Assembly: GCF_019249795.2 (NCBI RefSeq)
Contig: NZ_CP156891.1
Coordinates: forward strand, 3,008,001 to 3,072,000
Length of the DNA: 64,000 nucleotides
DNA from: Segatella copri
GTDB lineage: Bacteria; Bacteroidota; Bacteroidia; Bacteroidales; Bacteroidaceae
Reading direction: 5' to 3'
The notes under the pieces were generated by a model. That model searched no databases. It was not told the DNA's origin and saw only the letters and a program-made list of their open reading frames with translations. The translations under genes were made by a program, and so were the position numbers. This document shows positions 24,227-32,607 of the stretch, in pieces (position 1 is the first letter of the stretch; each line of letters opens with the position of its first letter).

Positions 24227-26416
24227 ATGATGGAGCTGTTTGATTATCAAAAAGAAATGGTGGAACGGATTGGGAAGGCTTTTGGAAAGCTCCAATCCGT
24301 CATGGTTCAAATGCCGACGGGAACGGGGAAAACGTATCTGCTTGCAGCAGTAGTGAAGAGTGAAGAACGAAGAGTGAAGAATCCATGTGTGTGGGTTGTT
24401 GCCCATCGAAGAGAACTCGTTGTGCAAATAGAAGAAACACTTGCAAGGTTTGATTTGCCAACATCGACAGATGATGATACTGCTTTTATTAAAGTGATGT
24501 CGATACAGTGGTTGACGTTGCATTATCGGGAGATGAGGGAGGAACCTTCGCTGATTGTGATTGATGAGGCGCATCATGCGGTGGCGAAGACGTATGCGGA
24601 GGTGATGAGGGCATTTCCGAAGGCGAAGAAGTTGGGACTGACGGCTACGCCTTATCGACTGAAAGGTGAGGGATTTGCTGACTTGTTTGATACGTTGCTC
24701 ACGTCTTGGAGCATGGATCGTTTTATTGCCAAGGGGCGGTTGAGCCTGTATGACTACTACTCTATCAAGCCGGATGGACTGGACCAGAGGTTGATTGACT
24801 CGCTTAAGAAGCGCGGGGCTGATGGGGATTATCTGCAGAAGGAACTGAATGAGGTGATGGATGTGAGGCCTTCGCTTGAAAGGCTTTGTATGACGGTGAA
24901 GAGGTATGTGGCGAGGAAGAAAGGCATTGTGTATGCCTTTAGTATTGAGCATGCGGAGCATATTGCGGAGTTCTACCGCCAAAATGATATAAACGCTGTA
25001 GCGATTAGTAGCAAGACACCCTCGAACGAAAGAAAGAGTTTGGTAGAGCAATTCAAAAAAGGTAAAATCCGAGTTTTGGTGAGCGTGGATTTGTTTTCGG
25101 AGGGATTTGACTGTCCTGATGTGCAGTTTATTCAGTTGGCGAGACCTACGTTGTCGCTGGCGAAGTACTTGCAGATGGTGGGACGTGGGTTGCGTGTGGC
25201 TAAGAGGAAGAGCTATTGCGTGATACTGGATAATGTGGGACTGTATCGGCGGTTCGGGATGCCTTCAGCTGACAGGGACTGGCAGCAGATGTTTGAAGGG
25301 AGGTCGCAGCTTGCGGATTCGTTGCAGGAGATTTGCATGAGGATTAACAATAGCTTCTGTCATTGGGGCAGCGTGGTGAGCGAGAATGAGGAGATGATGA
25401 AAATTCTTGGGCATGACAGGCAGAAGAAGATGATTGAGGACAACGAGAATGATGAGATTGTAGAGGATAAGGACGGATGGATTGACAGGCGGAGCGGACT
25501 GAGGTTTGCAAAGCGTCCACAGACGGTGAGACTGTTGGGTGTGGAGTTCTGTACGGAGGACGGTATGAGGTTCTATCCTCGCATCCGCTCCAAGTTTATT
25601 GACGACAAGGCTTACATCAACTTGAAATCATTGGAGTTGCAAGTGGGCAGAGGCATTAATTGGAAAAGGAAATATATCTCGATGGATGAACCTGACAAGG
25701 TGTATCAGTTGAAGGACAAGGCTGGTAGTGTGAGGTTATATGTGGATGATGAGGAAAATTGCTATGCCCAAGGAAATCCCGACATGGAATTGACTCCCAT
25801 CGAGACACAGGTGGAGATGAATGATTATTGCCAGAAATACAGCAGGAAGGAGAAAAAGGCTGCGGAGAAGCATCAGAAGATTTATAAGCATGGACTTTTC
25901 TATCCTATTCATAATAGCAAGGTTTGGGAGCGTGATGAGGTGCAGAAAGGAGTTGACGAGATATGGTATGTACCCAAGGACGTGTTTGGCGAGAGCTATT
26001 GGGTGGATGGCATTTCAGGGTTGAAGCATTATGCCAAGCCTGTGGCGGAGCAGCGAGGATTTGTGAGATTGCTGAGAGAGAGCGACTGGTATTATGTTCG
26101 GAATATCCCGGATTTGCGAGATACCGTATTGAGAAATTGGCAGATTGTGGCTGATGACAACATTTGTGTCATTAACAGTGAGTTTCTATTTTTGAAGCAG
26201 GAACCACGGTTATGGTTCAAGATTTTGAAGAAGACGGATGACTTTTCTTATTTTGTGGTGAGAGAGTATAAGAATTTCTCTGGCTATGCTATTGATTCAG
26301 ACATATACATCACGCAAGACAGTAGAAATGGGTTGAGATTGGAAAGTAATGGAGTGCCATACGTTCCCTATTTTCAAACGGTGTCGAGAGCTGAATTGCG
26401 AAAATATAATTTGTGA
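24227..26416 (+). CDS. SF2 DEAH-type helicase, second of three tandem paralogues, with long C-terminal extension
   Basis: A 729-aa protein; an alternative ATG at 24230 would shorten it by one residue. The helicase core (about residues 1-380) has MPTGTGKT, VIDEAHHAV, GLTATPYRL, SVDLFSEGFDCPDV and a normal motif VI QMVGRGLRV. The core lacks the roughly 20-residue insertion that the sister proteins have before Walker A. The C-terminal 350 residues are unlike those of the neighbours and contain many aromatic residues (YLQKEL, GINWKRKYISMDEPDK, DIYITQDSRNGLRL). This part probably sets substrate or partner choice. It starts 3 bp after the first helicase and overlaps the third by one base (TGATG). 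Confidence 0.83.
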   Translation: MMELFDYQKEMVERIGKAFGKLQSVMVQMPTGTGKTYLLAAVVKSEERRVKNPCVWVVAHRRELVVQIEETLARFDLPTSTDDDTAFIKVMSIQWLTLHYREMREEPSLIVIDEAHHAVAKTYAEVMRAFPKAKKLGLTATPYRLKGEGFADLFDTLLTSWSMDRFIAKGRLSLYDYYSIKPDGLDQRLIDSLKKRGADGDYLQKELNEVMDVRPSLERLCMTVKRYVARKKGIVYAFSIEHAEHIAEFYRQNDINAVAISSKTPSNERKSLVEQFKKGKIRVLVSVDLFSEGFDCPDVQFIQLARPTLSLAKYLQMVGRGLRVAKRKSYCVILDNVGLYRRFGMPSADRDWQQMFEGRSQLADSLQEICMRINNSFCHWGSVVSENEEMMKILGHDRQKKMIEDNENDEIVEDKDGWIDRRSGLRFAKRPQTVRLLGVEFCTEDGMRFYPRIRSKFIDDKAYINLKSLELQVGRGINWKRKYISMDEPDKVYQLKDKAGSVRLYVDDEENCYAQGNPDMELTPIETQVEMNDYCQKYSRKEKKAAEKHQKIYKHGLFYPIHNSKVWERDEVQKGVDEIWYVPKDVFGESYWVDGISGLKHYAKPVAEQRGFVRLLRESDWYYVRNIPDLRDTVLRNWQIVADDNICVINSEFLFLKQEPRLWFKILKKTDDFSYFVVREYKNFSGYAIDSDIYITQDSRNGLRLESNGVPYVPYFQTVSRAELRKYNL

Positions 26417-27978
26417 TGAAGAAAATCAAACTTTATGACTATCAGCAGAAGATGCTGGAGGACATCATCAACGTGCTGACCACTGCTGTTTCCGGTACAT
26501 TCTACAATGAGAATGGTAAGAAGGAGAAGGTGGGCAGTTCGGTGATGGTGCAGATGCCGACAGGTACGGGAAAGACCTACGTGATGGCGGCTGTGGTGAA
26601 ATGGTTCCTTGATAACCATGACACGGACGAAGTGTGGATTGTAGCGCACCGCCGTGAACTGGTGGAGCAAATGCAGCAGACGCTGGACAGATTCTGTCTG
26701 GACTATGGGGAGAAGGAAATGGAGCTGAAAGCGAAAGTAAGGATAAGGGTGCTGTCCATTCAATGGTTGAACAGACATATCGGCGAACTGGAAGGGGCTG
26801 GGTGTACGCCAGGACTCATCGTAGTGGATGAGGCGCATCACGCCATAGCAACCTCCTATCAAGACCTGTTTGGCAGGAACAGAAAGGCTCTGAAACTCGG
26901 TATGACGGCAACTCCATGCCGCATGAACAAGAAATCCTTCAGCAAACTGTTCGAGATATTGCTGAAATCGCCCTGTACCAACGACTTTATCTTGCGTGGT
27001 TATCTGTCACCTTACGACTACGTGGTTATCGGCAAGTACTCCAACGATCAGTTGACCGTGAACCAGCTGAAGGGACGAGGAAGCGATGGCGATTATGCCA
27101 TCAAGGAGATGGACGAGAAACTGAATATTCCGCAGACTATTCAAAGGCTTTATGACAGCGTAAAGAAATATGCTGACGGCAAGAAAGGTATCGTATATGC
27201 CATAGATATTGTGCATGCCCAGGCGATAGCCGCCTGCTACAATGCCCTTGGAATGAAAAGTGTGGCACTGGACAGTAAGACTCCTGCCAAGAAACGCAAG
27301 GAGATGGTGGAGGCTTTCAGACGCAGCGAGATAGACTGTCTGGTGAACGTGAACCTCTTCGACGAGGGTTTTGACTGTCCTGACGTGGAGTTTATCCAGA
27401 TGGCCCGTCCTACGCTGTCGCTAGCCAAGTATCTGCAGATGGTGGGGCGCGGGTTGCGCATCAACAAGGAGAACAAGGATAAGGTGTGCATGATTATCGA
27501 CAACGTAGGTAACTACCGCAAGTTCGGCTTGCCCGACAAGCCTCGTAACTGGGAGAGTATGTTTGCTGGGTTGAGGGCTGGCAAGGGTATCATTCCAACC
27601 TATGTGAAGAAGATGCAGAACATCATTGCCGTGAATGATGAGATGATAACGGTGAAGAAGGCGAATACGGCAAGGAAAAAGATGACAGCCAGACAACTGA
27701 AGGAATATCTGAAGAATGTAGAGCCTTTCCAGCAGGATGGCAGATGGGGACTGAGGGTGATGAACGACATCATTGTGAACCCCATTTATTCGTATATCTC
27801 TGACTTCCGAGGTGATTATGCAGAATGCAGAATAGGCATACAGAAATGTTTGTATGGACTATTGGACAGGAGGGGTAATATCATCCTGCCTCCGGAATAT
27901 AAATACATATACAGGTGGAACGAACATGCGGTTGAAGTACAAGGTAATGATGGTTACAGCAGGACCATAGAATTGTAA
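26416..27978 (+). CDS. SF2 DEAH-type helicase, third of three tandem paralogues
   Basis: A 520-aa protein close to the first paralogue over its whole length, including the C-terminal WG-like part (NPIYSYISDFRGDYAEC, LLDRRGNIILPPEYKYIY). Motifs are MPTGTGKT, VDEAHHAIATSYQDLF, GMTATPCRM, NLFDEGFDCPDV and a canonical motif VI QMVGRGLRI. Long near-identical DNA stretches are shared with the first gene, so the two could recombine and delete the middle gene. Base composition is richer in G+C than the first two, more like the tra and rte genes downstream. The start ATG overlaps the previous stop. The RteA-like kinase begins 19 bp downstream. Confidence 0.83.
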   Translation: MKKIKLYDYQQKMLEDIINVLTTAVSGTFYNENGKKEKVGSSVMVQMPTGTGKTYVMAAVVKWFLDNHDTDEVWIVAHRRELVEQMQQTLDRFCLDYGEKEMELKAKVRIRVLSIQWLNRHIGELEGAGCTPGLIVVDEAHHAIATSYQDLFGRNRKALKLGMTATPCRMNKKSFSKLFEILLKSPCTNDFILRGYLSPYDYVVIGKYSNDQLTVNQLKGRGSDGDYAIKEMDEKLNIPQTIQRLYDSVKKYADGKKGIVYAIDIVHAQAIAACYNALGMKSVALDSKTPAKKRKEMVEAFRRSEIDCLVNVNLFDEGFDCPDVEFIQMARPTLSLAKYLQMVGRGLRINKENKDKVCMIIDNVGNYRKFGLPDKPRNWESMFAGLRAGKGIIPTYVKKMQNIIAVNDEMITVKKANTARKKMTARQLKEYLKNVEPFQQDGRWGLRVMNDIIVNPIYSYISDFRGDYAECRIGIQKCLYGLLDRRGNIILPPEYKYIYRWNEHAVEVQGNDGYSRTIEL

Positions 27979-27997
27979 CGGCTAAGAAAATATAAAG

Positions 27998-30334
27998 ATG
28001 GAACGCAAGAAACAGACTGGACATATCTGCCGATGGATGGCATGCGGTATCATGGCAGCCATTCTCATCATAGGATGTACCATTATGATCGGCCTATCAG
28101 AATGGCACGACAGGAAAGAGATAGAATGCAGGAACACAGAACTGCATGAGTGGCGCAAGGATATGCATGATTTGAACATGCATATCGCCGAGATATCGTT
28201 GCTTGGCGAGACGGTAGCAGACTGGGATGCCACTGACGTAGAAGACTATCATCAACTTCGGATGGAAGTGGACCATATGTTGGAGAATATGGGGAAGATG
28301 AGCCGTCAGATAGAAGCAGAGAATCTCCGTCAGCTGTTTGTTGAGAAGGAAAGACTGTTATTGCAAATCAGGAATGCCGTACAGAAGCGCAATGATATTC
28401 ATGAGGAGCTGACGACGGAAGTGCCCAAGATCGTTGCGAAAAGCAAGAAGGAGCAGCAAGTACAGTCCTCCATTCCCCGTCCTGCGGTTCAAAAGAAAAA
28501 ACAGGGATTTTGGGCACGACTGTTCGGAAAAGAAGAGAAGGCTGCCGTTGATACCATGAAGCGTCCACAGCCCACCGCTACGACCCAAATGCTGTCTGTG
28601 CTCAATCAGAAGATTGTCGTCAGGCATCAGCAACAGAGCCGTAAGGTCAATGGGCATCTGGACAGTCTGGGCATCCGAAATGAAGCCATCAACCATCATC
28701 TGCAGAAAATGATTGCCGTTGTTGACGAGCATGTCAACAAGGGAATCGTGGAAAGAGAGCAGCAGATAGCCACACTGGAAGGTAACTATACCTATTATTA
28801 TATAGGTATGCTCTCCCTATTGATTCTGGTATTATTCTGTATGTTCCTGCAGGTTATCAGAAACAAGAAAAGAACCGATCAGCTCATCGGAAAACTGAAT
28901 ACCAAAAACCAGCAGAACATAGAACTTCTCACCCAGCGCCGCCAGACCATACAGGCTATCACCCATGAGCTGCGAATCCCGTTGGCAACCCTCAAACACC
29001 ATCTGGGTGTCATGAAGAAAGAATCTGCTGATGAAATAGATATCTCTTTGGAAGCCGTAGCAGGTATGGAGCAGATGCTCAATGATTTGTTGGACTATTT
29101 CCGACTGGACAACGGGAAGGAGACCATAATAGCCAAACCCTTTACCGTTAAAGGGCTTGGAACAAGGCTGGCATCGGAATTTGCAGGACTGGCGGACAAG
29201 AAGGGACTGGTGCTGATCGTGGAGAGTTCGTCGGATGACATCGTGCTGGGCGACAAGGAAAAGATACAAAGAATCGTAAGAAACCTGTTGTCCAATGCCC
29301 TAAAGTTTACGGATGCCGGTTCTGTGACCCTTCGTCTGAGTTATGAGGGCGGCATGCTGTTTATCTCCGTGCATGATACCGGAACCGGAATGGACGAAGA
29401 GGAACAGCAGCAAATCTTTGATGCCTTCAGGCAGCTGAGCAATGCGGCAACGAAAGACGGATTCGGCTTGGGACTGTCTATCGTGAAAAACCTGGTGGAT
29501 ATGATGGATGGAAAGATTGAACTGTCGAGCAAGAAGAATGTCGGCAGTACCATCACAGTGGAAATCCCATTGCCACTGGTGCATGAGAAAGACATTGAAA
29601 GAGAGAATGAGATGATCGGGGACAACCGAGCGGAAGTGGTCGTCATAGACGATAATGAACTGATACTCCATCGAATGCAGGGCATCTTTGCGGAAAACGG
29701 AATCAGATGCGATACCAGTATGAGTATGGATGAATTGCTGGCTAAGATGCGTGAGAAGGACTATGACATTCTGTTTACCGACCTGAAGATGCAGGGCGCA
29801 AACGGATATGATGTGCTCAAGATCCTGCGAATGTCAAACATCGGAAATTCCCGGACGATACCCGTTGTTGCCGTGACGGGATCGGCAGGTATCACAGAGG
29901 ACTATCTGACCGGGAAGGGCTTTTCGGGATGTCTATCCAAACCCTTCTCCCCGAACGAATTGATGTCGGTTGCCAACCGATTCATTCAGAAGGAGGTGAA
30001 CGGGAAAGGGAACATAGACCTGATACCCCTATATGAATTTGGTGAGAAGCAAAGAACGCTGTGGCTTTTTGAGGAAGAGACGGAGGAGAACATCCGCCGT
30101 ATTGACAAGGCCTGGGAGAAAGGCGACCGCCATGAGCTGAAAGAAATATTGCATAGCATGAGAGGAACCTGGGAACTGATAGGATGCGGTGAAAAGCTGA
30201 ACCGCGTTTTTTCTTCCGTGAAGAATACTACCACTACTGACAAGGAAATAGCCCAGGGAATCTGTGAAATCAAACGGCAGTGCGAAGATATCATCCAGGC
30301 TATTCATGAAGAACAGGAAGGAGGAATGAAATGA
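27998..30334 (+). CDS. rteA: RteA-like hybrid sensor histidine kinase
   Basis: A 778-aa inner-membrane kinase. It has a helix at about residues 13-36, an extracytoplasmic/helical sensor segment, a second helix near 268-288, a HisKA domain with ITHELRIPLATLKHH (His near 323), an HATPase domain (NLLSNALKFT, DTGTGMDEEE, GFGLGLSIVKNLVD), a receiver domain with ILFTDLKMQG (Asp near 594) and a C-terminal HPt-like domain (LHSMRGTWELIG, His near 718). This order matches RteA of CTnDOT-type elements, the sensor controlling excision and transfer. The next gene overlaps by 4 bp and encodes the matching regulator. Here it follows the helicase genes by 19 bp rather than tetQ. Confidence 0.82.
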   Translation: MERKKQTGHICRWMACGIMAAILIIGCTIMIGLSEWHDRKEIECRNTELHEWRKDMHDLNMHIAEISLLGETVADWDATDVEDYHQLRMEVDHMLENMGKMSRQIEAENLRQLFVEKERLLLQIRNAVQKRNDIHEELTTEVPKIVAKSKKEQQVQSSIPRPAVQKKKQGFWARLFGKEEKAAVDTMKRPQPTATTQMLSVLNQKIVVRHQQQSRKVNGHLDSLGIRNEAINHHLQKMIAVVDEHVNKGIVEREQQIATLEGNYTYYYIGMLSLLILVLFCMFLQVIRNKKRTDQLIGKLNTKNQQNIELLTQRRQTIQAITHELRIPLATLKHHLGVMKKESADEIDISLEAVAGMEQMLNDLLDYFRLDNGKETIIAKPFTVKGLGTRLASEFAGLADKKGLVLIVESSSDDIVLGDKEKIQRIVRNLLSNALKFTDAGSVTLRLSYEGGMLFISVHDTGTGMDEEEQQQIFDAFRQLSNAATKDGFGLGLSIVKNLVDMMDGKIELSSKKNVGSTITVEIPLPLVHEKDIERENEMIGDNRAEVVVIDDNELILHRMQGIFAENGIRCDTSMSMDELLAKMREKDYDILFTDLKMQGANGYDVLKILRMSNIGNSRTIPVVAVTGSAGITEDYLTGKGFSGCLSKPFSPNELMSVANRFIQKEVNGKGNIDLIPLYEFGEKQRTLWLFEEETEENIRRIDKAWEKGDRHELKEILHSMRGTWELIGCGEKLNRVFSSVKNTTTTDKEIAQGICEIKRQCEDIIQAIHEEQEGGMK

Positions 30335-31635
30335 CGAAGCGAATCATAGTGATAGAAGACAGTATGACCTTCTGTGAACGCATCTGTAATATGCTGAAGC
30401 GTCAGGGGTGGGAGACTTCCAAAGCCTACAACATGCGCAAGGGCATGGAACTGGTGCGGGAGGTGGATGAGTTTACCATCGTACTCTCTGACCTTCGGTT
30501 GCCCGATGGAGACGGCATCCAACTGTTGGAATGGATGCGGGAGAATGGTTATGAGAACCAGTTTGTCATCATGACGGACTATGAGAGTTATTCCTCTGCC
30601 GTGGCAGCCATCAAGAAGGGCGCAGCCAATTATTTTCCGAAGAGTGAGATGCAGGGAGAGCTGTTTGAATTTCTGAATGCCCTGTGGAAAGGGAATGAAC
30701 ATATCGCCAAGAGTCGTGAGAAAATCTTTGCCCGGACCAGTGAAGCCTTCACGAAGGTGATAGAACAGGTGAATATGTTTGCTCCCATCCAGATAACGGT
30801 GATGATCCTGGGAGAGAGCGGAACGGGGAAAGAGCATATCGCCCGGATGATACATGAGAAAAGCAAGAGAGCCAACAAGCCATTCGTCACCTTGGATTGC
30901 GGCACCCTGAATGAACAGCTTGCCGCCTCTACACTTCTGGGGCATGAGAAGGGTGCTTTTACCGGGGCAGACAATGCCCGTGTGGGCGTGTTCGAGGAGG
31001 CGAAGGGAGGAACCCTGTTTCTGGACGAGATAGGCAACCTATCTTTGGAGGTGCAGAAGATGTTGCTGCGAGTGGTGCAGGAACAGCGATTCAGACGAGT
31101 AGGTGGAACAAAGGACATCGAGGCTGATGTGCGGTTGGTGCTGGCTACGAATGAAGATTTGGGCAAGGCAGTGAACAATGATACCTTCAAGCATGACCTG
31201 CTGCAACGTCTCTGCGAGACCATTATCGAGTTGCCGCCATTGCGAGAGGCGGTAGAGGATGTCAGACCATTGGCAGAATTCTTTCTGAGGAGATACAAAC
31301 TGCGGTTCGGAAAAGAGATAGATGGTTTCAGTACCGGAGCCATCAAGGCTTTGGAAACCTATACCTGGCCAGGTAATGTGAGAGAACTGAAACGGGTCAT
31401 CAAAAATGCCGTGGTCATGGCGAAAGAGAAGCAGATCACGGAAGAGAACCTGAAGTTTGATTCTTTTTCGGGGACTACATCGGGGACGACGGCGCTGCGA
31501 GATGTGGATTCGGAACGGGAACGAATCATTGGAGCCTTGAAACTCGCTAAGGGAAATCATACCAAAGCCGCAGAGATACTGAAGATTGGACGGACGACAT
31601 TGTACAATCTGAAGGAGAAGTATGGTATAGAATAG
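30331..31635 (+). CDS. rteB: RteB-like sigma-54-dependent response regulator
   Basis: A 434-aa NtrC-class activator. The receiver domain (residues about 4-115) has the phospho-acceptor in VLSDLRLPDGDG (D54). The AAA+ domain has Walker A GESGTGKE (near 161), GAFTGA (near 209), the loop that contacts sigma-54, and LFLDEIGNL (Walker B). A Fis-type helix-turn-helix ends the protein (KGNHTKAAEILKIGRTTLYN). The gene overlaps the kinase by 4 bp. In CTnDOT, RteB activates rteC; a sigma-54-like promoter lies upstream of the RteC-like gene here. Confidence 0.88.
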   Translation: MTKRIIVIEDSMTFCERICNMLKRQGWETSKAYNMRKGMELVREVDEFTIVLSDLRLPDGDGIQLLEWMRENGYENQFVIMTDYESYSSAVAAIKKGAANYFPKSEMQGELFEFLNALWKGNEHIAKSREKIFARTSEAFTKVIEQVNMFAPIQITVMILGESGTGKEHIARMIHEKSKRANKPFVTLDCGTLNEQLAASTLLGHEKGAFTGADNARVGVFEEAKGGTLFLDEIGNLSLEVQKMLLRVVQEQRFRRVGGTKDIEADVRLVLATNEDLGKAVNNDTFKHDLLQRLCETIIELPPLREAVEDVRPLAEFFLRRYKLRFGKEIDGFSTGAIKALETYTWPGNVRELKRVIKNAVVMAKEKQITEENLKFDSFSGTTSGTTALRDVDSERERIIGALKLAKGNHTKAAEILKIGRTTLYNLKEKYGIE

Positions 31636-31665
31636 GCTTTTGTGAAGGCAAAAGTGTAGAATAGG

Positions 31666-31709
31666 GTGTTCAAAACGTGAACAGGTGTTCAGGTTTTGAA
31701 CACTTTTTG
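31666..31709 (+). terminator. Nested inverted repeat and T-run after the rteB-like gene
   Basis: GTGTTCAAAAC (31666-31676) pairs perfectly with GTTTTGAACAC (31693-31703), followed directly by TTTTT. The 16-base loop itself contains the palindrome TGAACA-gg-TGTTCA. The outer stem plus T-run is a good intrinsic terminator for the 17-31 kb gene run. The four TGTTCA/TGAACA half-sites could alternatively bind a regulator, since a similar repeat occurs before traA (40388-40413). Confidence 0.7.
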
Positions 31710-31792
31710 TTTTTGTACTGCTCGGTTGTGGTTGTTGTTGCTGTGTTGATAATCAGGAAGTTATACTCTGTTTTGGCGCAGTCTGGCATCTG

Positions 31793-31809
31793 TTGGCATT
31801 GCTTTTGGA
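31793..31809 (+). promoter_or_regulatory. Candidate sigma-54 promoter for the rteC-like gene
   Basis: TTGGCATTGCTTTTGGA fits the -24/-12 consensus (TTGGCAC-N5-TTGCA) with the correct spacing: TTGGCA at -24 and TTGGA in place of TTGCA at -12. It lies 61 bp before the start of the RteC-like gene and just downstream of a gene for a GAFTGA-containing activator. This fits the known RteB-to-RteC cascade of CTnDOT. One mismatch falls on a core -12 base, so it remains a candidate. Confidence 0.45.
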
Positions 31810-31869
31810 CTTCTAGGGGTTGTGTGTACACCGACAAATAGAAGTTTAACAATCAAAACAGAAAGACTT

Positions 31870-32487
31870 ATGAGCTATAATATATTGATAGAGACAGCCT
31901 TCTTCAAGGTTATCAACAATCTTGGTGGAAAGATGGAGATGGGGCAGATCCAGGAGGAGTATCACCAGTTTGTAACTCAGGTTATAGACCTGTGCCACCG
32001 TACGTCAGAGAGCAAGGAGGCTCTGCATGCCCTGGTGTTTGCAGAGACAGAGTTGCAATACCATCCTCTGTTACATCCAGATACAGGATGTACTCTTGGA
32101 CTGTATATCAAGAAAGCCCTGTCGTTCATCCGTAAGATGATGCTGCAGGTAAAGGCAAGCGTGGGCAAGGGGGCTTCTGTTGCTGTTGCCCATGAGAAGA
32201 CGGACAAGGCTTTGCCGATATGCTGGACGGGGAACGCAGTAGACCTCGTAGAGATGGTATATGGCATCTGCGTGATGGGAAGTGTGAATGACGGCGAAGT
32301 GAAATTCAAAGAGCTGGCTCAAGCCATGTACCAATTCTTTGGTGTCAAGGCCAAGGACTGCTACCGTTTTTATACCGATATCCGGAGACGTAAGAACTAC
32401 AGTCGTACTTACTTTCTGGACAAGATGCAGGAGAAGTTGAATGATAAGATGCGACGGGATGATGAATTGGAGAGAATGAGGAGATGA
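31870..32487 (+). CDS. rteC: Short RteC-family regulator
   Basis: A 205-aa protein. The C-terminal part (NAVDLVEMVYGICVMGSVND then ELAQAMYQFFGVKAKDCYRF and RRRKNYSRTYFLDKMQEKL) matches the C-terminal domain of RteC, the DNA-binding activator of the CTnDOT excision genes. The N-terminal half is shorter and diverged. The ATG at 31870 is preferred over an in-frame GTG at 31822 because it gives the typical hydrophobic start MSYNILIETAFFKVI. In CTnDOT the excision genes follow rteC; here a defence cassette follows instead and no excision genes are seen in the window. Confidence 0.7.
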   Translation: MSYNILIETAFFKVINNLGGKMEMGQIQEEYHQFVTQVIDLCHRTSESKEALHALVFAETELQYHPLLHPDTGCTLGLYIKKALSFIRKMMLQVKASVGKGASVAVAHEKTDKALPICWTGNAVDLVEMVYGICVMGSVNDGEVKFKELAQAMYQFFGVKAKDCYRFYTDIRRRKNYSRTYFLDKMQEKLNDKMRRDDELERMRR

Positions 32488-32575
32488 AAATGCTCATTTT
32501 CTGTAGAATTACTGAAAAATGTTATCAGAATACAAGAAAATAAGGCATTTCTTCTTTCATACAGGAATTTTTCTA

Positions 32576-32583
32576 TACTTTTG
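32576..32583 (+). promoter_or_regulatory. Bacteroides-type -7 promoter element for the Abi_2 gene
   Basis: TACTTTTG matches TAnnTTTG exactly and lies 24 bp before the Abi_2 start codon, placing a transcription start just upstream of the gene. The -33 region reads TTTC rather than TTTG. It gives the Abi_2 gene its own promoter, independent of the rteC-like gene. Confidence 0.55.
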
Positions 32584-32607
32584 TAACTTAAATAAAACTG
32601 TGAGAGT

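Noticed and set aside
23837..25051. Long minus-strand open frame (404 codons) opposite the first and second helicases
   Set aside because: It lies fully antisense to two well-supported helicase genes and is rich in His, Arg and Leu, as expected from reading their codons backwards.
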